Below are positions 15,346 through 22,470 of a DNA stretch of 36,370 nt, one piece after another. The translations under genes and the position numbers were made by a program. Numbering within the stretch: position 1 is the first letter of the stretch; every line of letters starts with the position of its first letter. The notes beneath the pieces are model-generated. The model did no database searches. It was not told where the DNA came from and was given only the letters and a program-made list of their open reading frames with translations. The stretch is from assembly GCA_002491905.1 (NCBI GenBank), contig DKWV01000020.1, positions 46,852 through 83,221 on the forward strand. Direction: 5' to 3'. Origin of the DNA: Lachnospiraceae bacterium UBA7143 (GTDB taxonomy: Bacteria > Bacillota > Clostridia > Lachnospirales > Lachnospiraceae).

Positions 15346-16791
15346 CTATCCAATCAGCCAGTCATACATTTCCTGATATTTCTTCGCGGATACATGCCAC
15401 GAGAAATCTGCCGCCATGCCTCTGTCCACGATCTTATTCCACTCCCGCTTCTTGTCATAGTAGATATGCTCCGCGTAGCGGATCGTGCCAAGCATCTCAT
15501 GGGCATTGTAATTCGTAAAGGAAAAGCCTGTGCCAGTGCCCTCATACTCGTTGTAGGGCTGCACGGTATCCTTAAGTCCCCCGGTCTCACGCACAATCGG
15601 CACTGTGCCGTAGCGCAGGGACATCAGCTGGCTCAAGCCGCAGGGCTCAAAGAGCGACGGCATGAGGAACGCGTCGCTGGACGCGTAGATTTTGTGGGAA
15701 AGCGCATCCGAATAGTAAATATTCGCCGAAACCTTGCCGTGATATTTCCAGTCGAAATGGCGGAACATGTTCTCGTACTGTTCCTCGCCCGTGCCGAGCA
15801 CCACGATCTGTACATTATCCTGACACAGTTCATCCATGATATAAGCGATCAGGTCGAAGCCCTTCTGCCCAGTCAGTCTCGAAACAATGCCCAGCATCAT
15901 TGCCTTGTCATCCTGATTTAAGCCAAGTTCTTCCTGCAGTGCCCGCTTGTTTTTCACTTTTTCCTTGCGGAAATTAGCCGCATTGTACCTGAAATCTATG
16001 TTCTTATCCGTCTCCGGATTAAATTCCTCGTAATCTATGCCGTTCACAATACCGCGCAGATCACCCGCCCTTGCGCAGAGCAGGCCGTTTAATCCCTCGC
16101 CGTAAAACGCCGTCTTGATCTCCTCGGCATAGGTGTTGCTGACCGTGGTGATGGCATCCGCATAGACCAGGCCGCCCTTTAAGAGGTTCGCGTCCTTGTA
16201 TGCCTCCAGCTTATCCGCCGTAAAGAAGTATCCCGGCAGTCCCGTGATCTCCTTGACCTCCTTCACGCTCCACTTGCCCTGGAATTTCAGGTTGTGGATG
16301 GTCATAACGGTCTTAATGCCCCGATAGAATTCCCCGCCCTGGAAGCGCTCCTTTAAGTATACCGGGATCAGGCCGGTCTGCCAGTCGTGACAGTGAATCA
16401 GGTCAGGTCTGAAATCAATCACCGGGAGAATGCAAAGCGCCGCTTTGCAGAAAAAGGCATACTTTTCAATCTCAAACAGCGCGTTGTCACTGTAAGGCTG
16501 AAAACCGTTAAAATAACTTTCGTTATCAATAAAGTAATACTTCACCCCGTCGACTTCCGCCTCCAAGATTCCCACATACTCTTCTTTCCAGTGGAAATCC
16601 ATATAAAAATGAGTCTTATAGGTGAGCTTATCTTTCATTTCCTGTTTCATGCAGGTATACTTCGGGAGAATCACCCGCACGTCAAAATATTTTTTGTCAA
16701 TACACTTAGGCAGGGATCCGACCACGTCCGCCAACCCGCCTGTCTTGATAAAAGGTACCCCCTCCGACGCGACAAATAAAATTTTTTTCAT
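15346..16791 (-). CDS. glgA: Glycogen synthase (ADP-glucose, GT5 family)
   Basis: GlgA elongates alpha-1,4-glucan from ADP-glucose. The 481-residue product has the N-terminal KTGGLADVVGSLP motif that binds the sugar nucleotide, HCHDWQTGLIP near residue 125, a second Rossmann domain with SRLTGQKGFDLI, and the C-terminal active-site region SLFEPCGLSQL followed by RETGGLKDTV. The ATG at 16791 has GGAGGG 5 nt upstream and gives the normal MKKILFVASEG start; a longer frame to 16839 lacks support. No other glg gene is in the window, which is unusual. Instead a flippase gene follows 4 bp after its stop. Confidence 0.95.
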   Translation of the reverse strand: MKKILFVASEGVPFIKTGGLADVVGSLPKCIDKKYFDVRVILPKYTCMKQEMKDKLTYKTHFYMDFHWKEEYVGILEAEVDGVKYYFIDNESYFNGFQPYSDNALFEIEKYAFFCKAALCILPVIDFRPDLIHCHDWQTGLIPVYLKERFQGGEFYRGIKTVMTIHNLKFQGKWSVKEVKEITGLPGYFFTADKLEAYKDANLLKGGLVYADAITTVSNTYAEEIKTAFYGEGLNGLLCARAGDLRGIVNGIDYEEFNPETDKNIDFRYNAANFRKEKVKNKRALQEELGLNQDDKAMMLGIVSRLTGQKGFDLIAYIMDELCQDNVQIVVLGTGEEQYENMFRHFDWKYHGKVSANIYYSDALSHKIYASSDAFLMPSLFEPCGLSQLMSLRYGTVPIVRETGGLKDTVQPYNEYEGTGTGFSFTNYNAHEMLGTIRYAEHIYYDKKREWNKIVDRGMAADFSWHVSAKKYQEMYDWLIG

Positions 16792-16851
16792 GACAACCCT
16801 CCAACTGTAGCTTGCTATTCTTATATACAGGCAGTCCATATGAACTCCTAA

Positions 16852-16880
16852 ATAACAGTATACAATATTTCGGGTGGCAA
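16852..16880 (-). promoter_or_regulatory. Weak candidate promoter for glgA
   Basis: TTGCCA (16875-16880), 17 bp and TGTTAT (16852-16857) lie on the minus strand, 60 bp before the glgA ATG. The -10 is poor, and a TATACT lies close by without a good partner. Confidence 0.35.
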
Positions 16881-16893
16881 TAAAAGGTTTTTT

Positions 16894-17412
16894 TTAACGT
16901 CGGTACTGTAATCGGATCTTGTCCGCAATCAGCGCGATAAACTCCGAGTTGGTCGGTTTGCCCTTTCCCGTATTGATCGTATACCCGAAAAGGGCATCAA
17001 GCGTCTCCATCCTCCCTCTCGACCATGCCACCTCTATGGCATGGCGGATAGCGCGTTCCACCCGGCTCGGCGTTGTCTGGTATTTCTTGGCGATGGTGGG
17101 ATAGAGAATCTTTGTGATGGAACCAAGCATCTCCACATCCTCCACCGACATCATAATTGCCTCCCGCAAATACTGGTATCCTTTGATATGGGCAGGCACA
17201 CCGATCTCATGTATCATGTCCGTCACATCTTTTTCCAGATCCCTTCCCTCGATTTCCAGCGTATCTTCCGCTGTTTCCGCCGACTCTGTTCCCTTCTCTC
17301 CCGAGGGGACGGTGATCAGTATCCGAAACTCCTTATTCGTACTGATCAAATTATCCAGAATCCGGTAAAACTGCTCCTGATCCCTCGCTGCTGTCACATT
17401 CAATGTCTCCAT
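16894..17412 (-). CDS. Receiver-less Spo0A C-terminal domain protein
   Basis: Residues about 60-172 match the DNA-binding effector domain of Spo0A very closely: IHEIGVPAHIKGYQYLREAI, LGSITKILYPTIAKKY, the recognition region TPSRVERAIRHAIEVAWSRG (114-133), LFGYTINTGKGKPTNSEFIA. Full-length Spo0A has about 270 residues with an N-terminal phosphoacceptor receiver. Here only about 60 residues precede the domain (METLNVTAARDQEQFYRILD, then an acidic linker) and they show no receiver motifs. Only 101 bp separate it from the next gene, so no receiver is hidden upstream. It should bind 0A-box-like DNA without phosphorelay control; whether it replaces, opposes or duplicates Spo0A is unknown. It has its own promoter candidate and a good GGAGG site. 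Confidence 0.9.
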   Translation of the reverse strand: METLNVTAARDQEQFYRILDNLISTNKEFRILITVPSGEKGTESAETAEDTLEIEGRDLEKDVTDMIHEIGVPAHIKGYQYLREAIMMSVEDVEMLGSITKILYPTIAKKYQTTPSRVERAIRHAIEVAWSRGRMETLDALFGYTINTGKGKPTNSEFIALIADKIRLQYRR

Positions 17413-17466
17413 TTCTTTCCTCCATTCCCCTGTTACGCGTCATCTTATATTTAAAGTACTTCTCAC

Positions 17467-17484
17467 ACTATTATAAACAATAGT
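17467..17484 (-). promoter_or_regulatory. -10 element of the Spo0A-like gene inside an inverted repeat
   Basis: ACTATT-GTTTAT-AATAGT on the minus strand is a 6-bp perfect inverted repeat that contains TATAAT (17470-17475). No good -35 is visible 17 bp upstream (TTCCCC), which suggests an activated or operator-controlled promoter. Confidence 0.5.
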
Positions 17485-17513
17485 TGGGATATGGGGAATA
17501 TTTAGGCATCGCA

Positions 17514-18563
17514 TTACATTGTGATCCGCTTCACCGATTCCCGTTCGATCAATTTGCAGGGAATGCGCCGCTCCGAAACGACGTGCGGCAGGCTTTCCTC
17601 CTCCGATTCCAGCCGTTCGAGCAAAACTGCCGCCGCCACCGTCCCTATCTCGGCAAGCGGCAGGTCCATCGTTGTCAGGGCGGGATGGCAATACTGGGAT
17701 ATATCCTGATTATCGAAACCGGTCACAGATATATCCTCCCCCACCCGGATGCCATGCTCCCTGCAATAGTCATACACACCGCCTGCCATTTGGTCATTCA
17801 TGCAAAAAACTGCTGTCACGCCCTGTGCAAGCAGCTCCCCCGCAAATCGGTAACCGGATTCCCTCTCCCAGTCCCCGTAGCGCACCCATCCGGGATTATA
17901 CAAAATATTCTCCTCATACAACGCCTTCTGATGCCCTCTCAGCCGGCTTCCCGTATGTATGTTGTCTACCTTGCCGGCAAGAATTCCTATTTTACGGTGT
18001 CCCATGGAAATCAGATACCGCGTCATTTCACATGCCGCCTTCTCATCATCCAAAACCACGACCGGCGTGTGCGTCGCATGCGTATAGGCATAGGCTACCA
18101 CCGTCGGCATCGCCATTACCTCGTTAAAATAACGCACGACCCTGGCGTGCCCCGCCACGTAGAGCAGCCCATCCACCTTGATGGACATCATTTCCTGTAT
18201 AACAGGGTTCAGAATTGAGCGGTACGCATTGTCATTATCGTACCAAAGTTCGCCCCACCTGGCATACAGGCGCAGATTCTGAATCACTGTGCGGTAATTC
18301 TTTTTCTCGCAGTATTTCATAATCCCTTCCATAATGGCAGGCGTGGAAAACTGGCAGATATCCTCCGCGACAATGCCGATCATATTGGTCTTTTTCTTTC
18401 TCAGGCCCCTTGCCATGTAATCGGGTCGGTAGTCAGTCCGCCTGATGGCGTCCAGCACTTTTTTCCTTGTCTCCACACCCACATTGGACCTTCCGTTTAA
18501 AACATTGGATACCGTGGCAATGGACACACCGCACTCTGCCGCTATTTCCTTAATGGTCACCAT
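17514..18563 (-). CDS. LacI/GalR family transcriptional regulator
   Basis: The 349 residues begin with a LacI-type helix-turn-helix (VTIKEIAAECGVSIATVSNVLNG), a hinge helix region (YRPDYMARGLRKKKT) and a sugar-binding-protein-like effector domain (IGIVAEDI, GHRKIGILAGKV, FCMNDQMAGGVYDY, ISVTGFDNQDISQYCHPALTTM). Such regulators usually respond to a sugar or nucleoside; the ligand cannot be named. Neighbours are the MCP gene upstream and the Spo0A-like gene downstream rather than a sugar uptake operon. CG-centred palindromes overlie its own predicted promoter and occur again at the MCP promoter, suggesting autoregulation plus control of the MCP. Confidence 0.94.
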   Translation of the reverse strand: MVTIKEIAAECGVSIATVSNVLNGRSNVGVETRKKVLDAIRRTDYRPDYMARGLRKKKTNMIGIVAEDICQFSTPAIMEGIMKYCEKKNYRTVIQNLRLYARWGELWYDNDNAYRSILNPVIQEMMSIKVDGLLYVAGHARVVRYFNEVMAMPTVVAYAYTHATHTPVVVLDDEKAACEMTRYLISMGHRKIGILAGKVDNIHTGSRLRGHQKALYEENILYNPGWVRYGDWERESGYRFAGELLAQGVTAVFCMNDQMAGGVYDYCREHGIRVGEDISVTGFDNQDISQYCHPALTTMDLPLAEIGTVAAAVLLERLESEEESLPHVVSERRIPCKLIERESVKRITM

Positions 18564-18598
18564 AATCCCGCCCTGCCTTTCTCTCCGCCTTTATGGCG

Positions 18599-18627
18599 AA
18601 TAAAGCGTTTTATCCCTAAAACGGCAA
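18599..18627 (-). promoter_or_regulatory. Promoter and overlapping operators of the LacI-family gene
   Basis: TTGCCG (18622-18627), 17 bp and TTTATT (18599-18604) form a plausible promoter. Two palindromes overlap it: ATAAAGCGTTTTAT (18600-18613), centred on CG as is usual for LacI-family operators, and CGTTTTATCCCTAAAACG (18606-18623) with perfect 7-bp arms. A repressor bound here would block the promoter. Confidence 0.6.
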
Positions 18628-18665
18628 ACGGACGCCGGTTTTACGCCTGCGCCCACTTGCCATTG

Positions 18666-18683
18666 TAAATCCCCCTGGATTTA
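18666..18683 (-). other. Hairpin at the MCP stop codon
   Basis: TAAATCC and GGATTTA arms (7 bp, 4-nt loop) include the TAA stop of the chemotaxis gene. No U-tract follows, so it is at best a weak terminator or a 3'-end stabiliser. Confidence 0.45.
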
Positions 18684-20729
18684 TCTGTGGAATTTTCCCA
18701 CGATCTCTCCGAGATGATCCGCCATTTCCCTGTTCTGTATGGATTGATCCTGCGTGATTCCCGCAATCTGTGCCGTTGTCGCATTTTTCTCCACGATCGT
18801 ACCGATAGCAGTCTGGTTTTCCTCCATAATCGTACCTACGTTGCTGGCGTTCTCTGCGATCTGGGTCACGGAACTTTCCAGCCTTCCCACCGCGTCAAGC
18901 ATCTCGTCAAGCTTCGCCTTAATCTCGCTCACAGCCTCGCTGTAATCCGTGGATTTCTCCGCGAAACCCTTAAACTGTACCACCACCTCCTGCTCAATAA
19001 AGGAAATAATGGATTCAAAACAGGTGTTCACGGTAGCAATACTGCTGTTTGCCTCCCCGCATATATCCTGAATGGAAGAAGCCGTCTCCTTGGAGGTATC
19101 CGCCAGGCTGGCGATGGAACCTGCCACCACCGCAAATCCTCTTCCTGCCTCGCCGGCCCTTGCCGCCTCAATCGAAGCATTGAGCGACAGCAGGTTAGTC
19201 TTCCCGGCTATACTTAAAATCTCCGCCGCCAGTTCGTTTATCTTGGTCAGGCTCCTTAATTTCTCAATCGCCTCCTCAACAGCCGCCTTCGTTTCATGCA
19301 GCTTTTCTTCCCCGTTCCGATAGGCAAAATTCGCTTCGTCTTTCATATCTATGGCGCTGCCGATCACATGGTCGCTCGTGCTCACGGAAGCCCTGATTCC
19401 TTCCAAAATAACATCCACCAGTTGATTGATGCTGTCAATTTCCGTATTTACGTTCTGGACAAGCGTATTCGTGTTGTCCATGGACGCCGACAGCTCCTGC
19501 GTAACCGCGATGTTATCCGAAGTGCCGTCCGCCAGCGACTCTGCGGAACTGCGCATGCTCTCCGCCTTCTCATTGAGGGAGCGGGAACAGTCGTTGAGCG
19601 TATCCGATATGGTCTGCAGGGAATGGATCAGCCCGTCTGTTGCCTCCGCAATGCTGCCAAGTTCATCTCCCCGCCGAACATGCTTTTGAATCACCGGGTT
19701 ATCCGCTATATTAAACCTCTGCAAGTCCACAATGCTTTCCTCAATAGCCCGCAACGGCTTCATAAGCCCCCGGATGATCACCCCGGAAACTGCCAGAAGG
19801 ATTACCAGCGCTGCCGCCGCCAGAAACATCATGATCTGTTTGAGCCTGTTCGACGTCGCGAAAATCTCCGCCGCACTGTCAGACACAATAAAGAGCCATC
19901 CCCGGTTCGCCATATAATAATAGGTGGCGATATTTTCCTGCCCGTTTTCCGTATACTCCGTAAATCCTATGTCGTTTTCGGCTGCCCCGTTATATTGCGC
20001 GCACAGGCTGCGGATGTATTCCTCCTCCGCCTCTGTCGCCACTTTCTCACTGTCCTCACAGAATATGTACTGGCCGTTTGCCACGTTTACCATGCGGTAT
20101 TCCGCATTCTCCATTCCCTGCATGGTCAGGGAGTCCAAAAGCTGGATCAGCCCCGTGGTAAACACGCCGCCGCCGACCAGCCCGACCGGGCTGCCGCTCT
20201 CGTCAAAAACTGCGCGGTATATGGATACAATCTGCTGACCGCTTGCCGGGGATATGATAATGCCCGTATTATATACGCCATCCGCCGCAAGCAGGGCGTC
20301 CTGCAGCGCTTTCAGCGGGTCGCCTTCCCTGGTCGTGATGCCCACCACCGCCGCGTTCGTATGCGCCAGCACATGGGTATTCCACTCACTCACATATAAG
20401 CCTTCCAGATTGCTCACGTCCGCGGAAAACTTCTCCGTATATGCCTGTGCGGCTGCAACCGCCGCTTCGTCGGTAGGATTTTTCAGCACATCCAGTATCT
20501 CCCCCGCCCGGCTGTAGGCTGTGAGCGTCTGCTCCACTTCCTGTACATAGTTCTCAATGATCCGGCTGCGTTCCTCCACTACCGTCTCCATATTGTTCGT
20601 GGTGCTCCGCCTCGTATTATCGGTAATCGCATTTCCGATAAAAAGCACCATCGCCCCCATGACAACAATCTGCACCGTTATAATGCACGCCGTAATCTTC
20701 CCACTCAGTCCAAACTTCAATCCCTTCAT
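18681..20729 (-). CDS. Methyl-accepting chemotaxis protein
   Basis: The 682-residue transducer has a first membrane helix (about 10-32), an extracellular Cache-type sensor region of about 260 residues (33-295), a second helix (about 298-320, IMMFLAAAALVILLAVSGVII), a HAMP domain and a long cytoplasmic signalling coiled coil. The conserved hairpin tip reads GKTNLLSLNASIEAARAGE followed by GRGFAVVAGSI. It should bind a small ligand and signal to CheA/CheW; none of those genes is in the window. The ATG has GAGGGG 9 nt upstream. It lies where spo0A often follows spoIVB, and it has a perfect consensus promoter with an operator-like palindrome. Confidence 0.95.
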   Translation of the reverse strand: MKGLKFGLSGKITACIITVQIVVMGAMVLFIGNAITDNTRRSTTNNMETVVEERSRIIENYVQEVEQTLTAYSRAGEILDVLKNPTDEAAVAAAQAYTEKFSADVSNLEGLYVSEWNTHVLAHTNAAVVGITTREGDPLKALQDALLAADGVYNTGIIISPASGQQIVSIYRAVFDESGSPVGLVGGGVFTTGLIQLLDSLTMQGMENAEYRMVNVANGQYIFCEDSEKVATEAEEEYIRSLCAQYNGAAENDIGFTEYTENGQENIATYYYMANRGWLFIVSDSAAEIFATSNRLKQIMMFLAAAALVILLAVSGVIIRGLMKPLRAIEESIVDLQRFNIADNPVIQKHVRRGDELGSIAEATDGLIHSLQTISDTLNDCSRSLNEKAESMRSSAESLADGTSDNIAVTQELSASMDNTNTLVQNVNTEIDSINQLVDVILEGIRASVSTSDHVIGSAIDMKDEANFAYRNGEEKLHETKAAVEEAIEKLRSLTKINELAAEILSIAGKTNLLSLNASIEAARAGEAGRGFAVVAGSIASLADTSKETASSIQDICGEANSSIATVNTCFESIISFIEQEVVVQFKGFAEKSTDYSEAVSEIKAKLDEMLDAVGRLESSVTQIAENASNVGTIMEENQTAIGTIVEKNATTAQIAGITQDQSIQNREMADHLGEIVGKFHR

Positions 20730-20818
20730 TTTTCCAACCCCTCGTCCTGATAGATTTTCTTATGTACTTTTCCCTTTCCCCTATATTACACGGACAGCAA
20801 CCCCTGTATAATATGTAT

Positions 20819-20832
20819 ATTAAACGTTTTAC
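20819..20832. promoter_or_regulatory. LacI-type operator candidate before the MCP gene
   Basis: ATTAAACGTTTTAC, centred on CG with an AAACGTTT core, lies about 6-19 bases downstream of the predicted transcription start. It matches the palindrome at 18600-18613 in 11 of 14 positions, including the half-site CGTTTTA. Confidence 0.55.
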
Positions 20833-20844
20833 TACTACTAAAAA

Positions 20845-20873
20845 ATTATACGGGCAAGCCCTCCCATTGTCAA
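20845..20873 (-). promoter_or_regulatory. Perfect consensus sigmaA promoter of the MCP gene
   Basis: TTGACA (20868-20873), a 17-bp spacer and TATAAT (20845-20850) match the consensus exactly. This is the strongest promoter match seen in the window. The leader is about 110 nt. It does not resemble a motility sigmaD promoter. Confidence 0.87.
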
Positions 20874-20903
20874 CGAAAAATTTCCCAAAATACTTGTTTG
20901 TGA

Positions 20904-20976
20904 GCAGTTCCGCCTTCGGCTTTCCTGTTACGGAATCTGCCCATTCCAAGTTGTCTGCGGCGAGCGGGCAGATTCC
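20904..20976 (-). other. Overlapping inverted repeats between spoIVB and the MCP promoter
   Basis: GGAATCTGCCC (20932-20942) and GGGCAGATTCC (20966-20976) are perfect 11-bp arms around a 23-nt loop. A third segment, GCAGTTCCG (20904-20912), can pair with CGGAATCTGC (20931-20940) with one bulged base, so two mutually exclusive hairpins are possible. No U-tract follows. They may form the 3' end of the spoIVB transcript. Confidence 0.6.
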
Positions 20977-21024
20977 ATTTCACAATTCATGTATTCTCAC
21001 GGACTTTGCAGCAAATGCAAACTG

Positions 21025-22371
21025 TCAGTGCGTCAGCATCTCCTCGATAAAAATCCCATACCCCCTGGTGGAATCGTTTACCAGCACATGGGTCACTGCC
21101 CCCACCAGTTTCCCGTTCTGGATAATGGGGCTGCCGCTCATTCCCTGAATAATCCCGCCTGTCAGCATCAGCAGCTTTTCGTCCACCACGCGGATCACGA
21201 TTCCCCTGTTCACATTTTCATGTTCCAGGTTAACCTCTACAATCTCCACATCATAAAACTCCGGCTCCCCGGAAACGGAACAGATAATCTGGGCAGGTCC
21301 CAACACAATCTCCTGCTTTAGGGCGATAGGTACAGGCTCGTAAACCGAATTTGCCACCAGTTCTTCGTCACAGACCCCAAAGATCCCCTCCGCCGTATTT
21401 TCCGTAATCTCCCCGATCACATTATCGCTGTCATATTCGATGTATCCCGTCAGCTCCCCAGGCGCGCCGTTGGCGCCTCTGGTGATACCTACAATCTCCG
21501 TCCTGTAGAGCGTCCCTTCCTCCAGATTCATCAGAATCGACGTGTCCACATCATTGATGCCGTGCCCAAGTGCACCGAAGGTACTATCCGTGCCCTCATA
21601 AGTCATGGTGCCGATTCCCTGGGCGTTGTCACGAATCCAGATTCCCAGTTTCCACTCCTCCATCCGGTTTTTTCCGGCATTTATACAAACATCCGTTATT
21701 TCATTGTTCCTCCGGATGGTCAGCACCATGTCCTCGCCTTCGGAAGCCTCCACCATGCTGATAAACTGTTTCTTATTCTCCACGGGTTCCCCGTTGCTCT
21801 CCAAAATATAGTCGCCTTTTTGCAGCACATATTTGGCTGGAGATATAGTCTCCCCGCTGCTGCTCTCAAATTCTCCGATCCCCACCACCAGCACGCCGTC
21901 CGTCTTTACGTAAATGCCAATCGGAATGCCCGAGGGAATCAGCATTTTATCCTGAATCACCTCGATGTCCACATTTTTATAAGGAAACATGCCAAACAGC
22001 TTCAGGTCCATCTGGTAAGTATCGATCTCATTTGCCTTCAACTTTACGGTATGTGCGAAATCCACATGAATGCTTTCTGCCCTTTTATCCTCACCGGCAA
22101 GAAGATATGCCTCGTCCGCCGCATCCACGTCCGTCACGGAGGCAACAGGCGCCGCTTCCTCCGTGGTGCGGTAAATCTCCCCCGACACCGGAACCCGAAA
22201 ATCAAATTCCTGCTCCACCCCGGCGCGAATTCGGATCTGTGACGGAATTTTATCCCAATAAGAAAAGTATATCGTAAAAAGAAGCGCGGCTATGCCCGCC
22301 AGAAGCAGCATCCACAAAAAACCCCTGTATTTTCTCTCCTGTTGTTCAGTCATATATATTGAATTGCTCAC
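21025..22371 (-). CDS. spoIVB: SpoIVB serine peptidase
   Basis: SpoIVB is exported from the forespore and cleaves SpoIVFA, which leads to sigmaK activation in the mother cell. The 448 residues show an N-terminal membrane anchor (about 17-36), a PDZ-like region (about 130-210) and the S55 peptidase domain with ALGHGINDVDT and the catalytic serine region MSGSPIIQNGKLVGAVTHV near the C-terminus. I keep the GTG start at 22371 because GGAGAGG lies upstream; the ATG six codons later has no ribosome binding site. It follows recN, as is standard, but an MCP gene lies downstream where spo0A is usual. Confidence 0.94.
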   Translation of the reverse strand: MSNSIYMTEQQERKYRGFLWMLLLAGIAALLFTIYFSYWDKIPSQIRIRAGVEQEFDFRVPVSGEIYRTTEEAAPVASVTDVDAADEAYLLAGEDKRAESIHVDFAHTVKLKANEIDTYQMDLKLFGMFPYKNVDIEVIQDKMLIPSGIPIGIYVKTDGVLVVGIGEFESSSGETISPAKYVLQKGDYILESNGEPVENKKQFISMVEASEGEDMVLTIRRNNEITDVCINAGKNRMEEWKLGIWIRDNAQGIGTMTYEGTDSTFGALGHGINDVDTSILMNLEEGTLYRTEIVGITRGANGAPGELTGYIEYDSDNVIGEITENTAEGIFGVCDEELVANSVYEPVPIALKQEIVLGPAQIICSVSGEPEFYDVEIVEVNLEHENVNRGIVIRVVDEKLLMLTGGIIQGMSGSPIIQNGKLVGAVTHVLVNDSTRGYGIFIEEMLTH

Positions 22372-22411
22372 TCTTCACATTCCTCTCCTTTTTTCTACGT
22401 GTATAACAAGC

Positions 22412-22441
22412 GAAAGGACACACTTTACAGTATGTCCTTTC
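22412..22441 (-). other. 12-bp hairpin in the spoIVB leader
   Basis: GAAAGGACATAC and GTGTGTCCTTTC can pair over 12 bp (one G-U) around the loop TGTAAA, between the recN stop and the spoIVB start. Downstream bases GCTTGTTAT are not a proper U-tract, so termination would be inefficient. It could be a partial terminator, a processing site or a regulator site. Confidence 0.6.
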
Positions 22442-22470
22442 TAGTATGTGAAGAATCTCATTTTTTAATT

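Noticed and set aside
16885..16900. Run of eight T after the Spo0A-like gene as terminator
   Set aside because: The run is on the plus strand, reads as A on the transcribed strand of the gene, and no stem precedes it.
18600..18613. Catabolite (cre) site for CcpA at the LacI-family promoter
   Set aside because: The central CG and flanks are similar, but the outer TG/CA pairs of the cre consensus are missing; a site for the adjacent regulator explains it better.
20617..20949. 110-codon minus-strand frame overlapping the MCP start
   Set aside because: It reads through the MCP promoter and leader and the MCP membrane helix in another frame; no family features.
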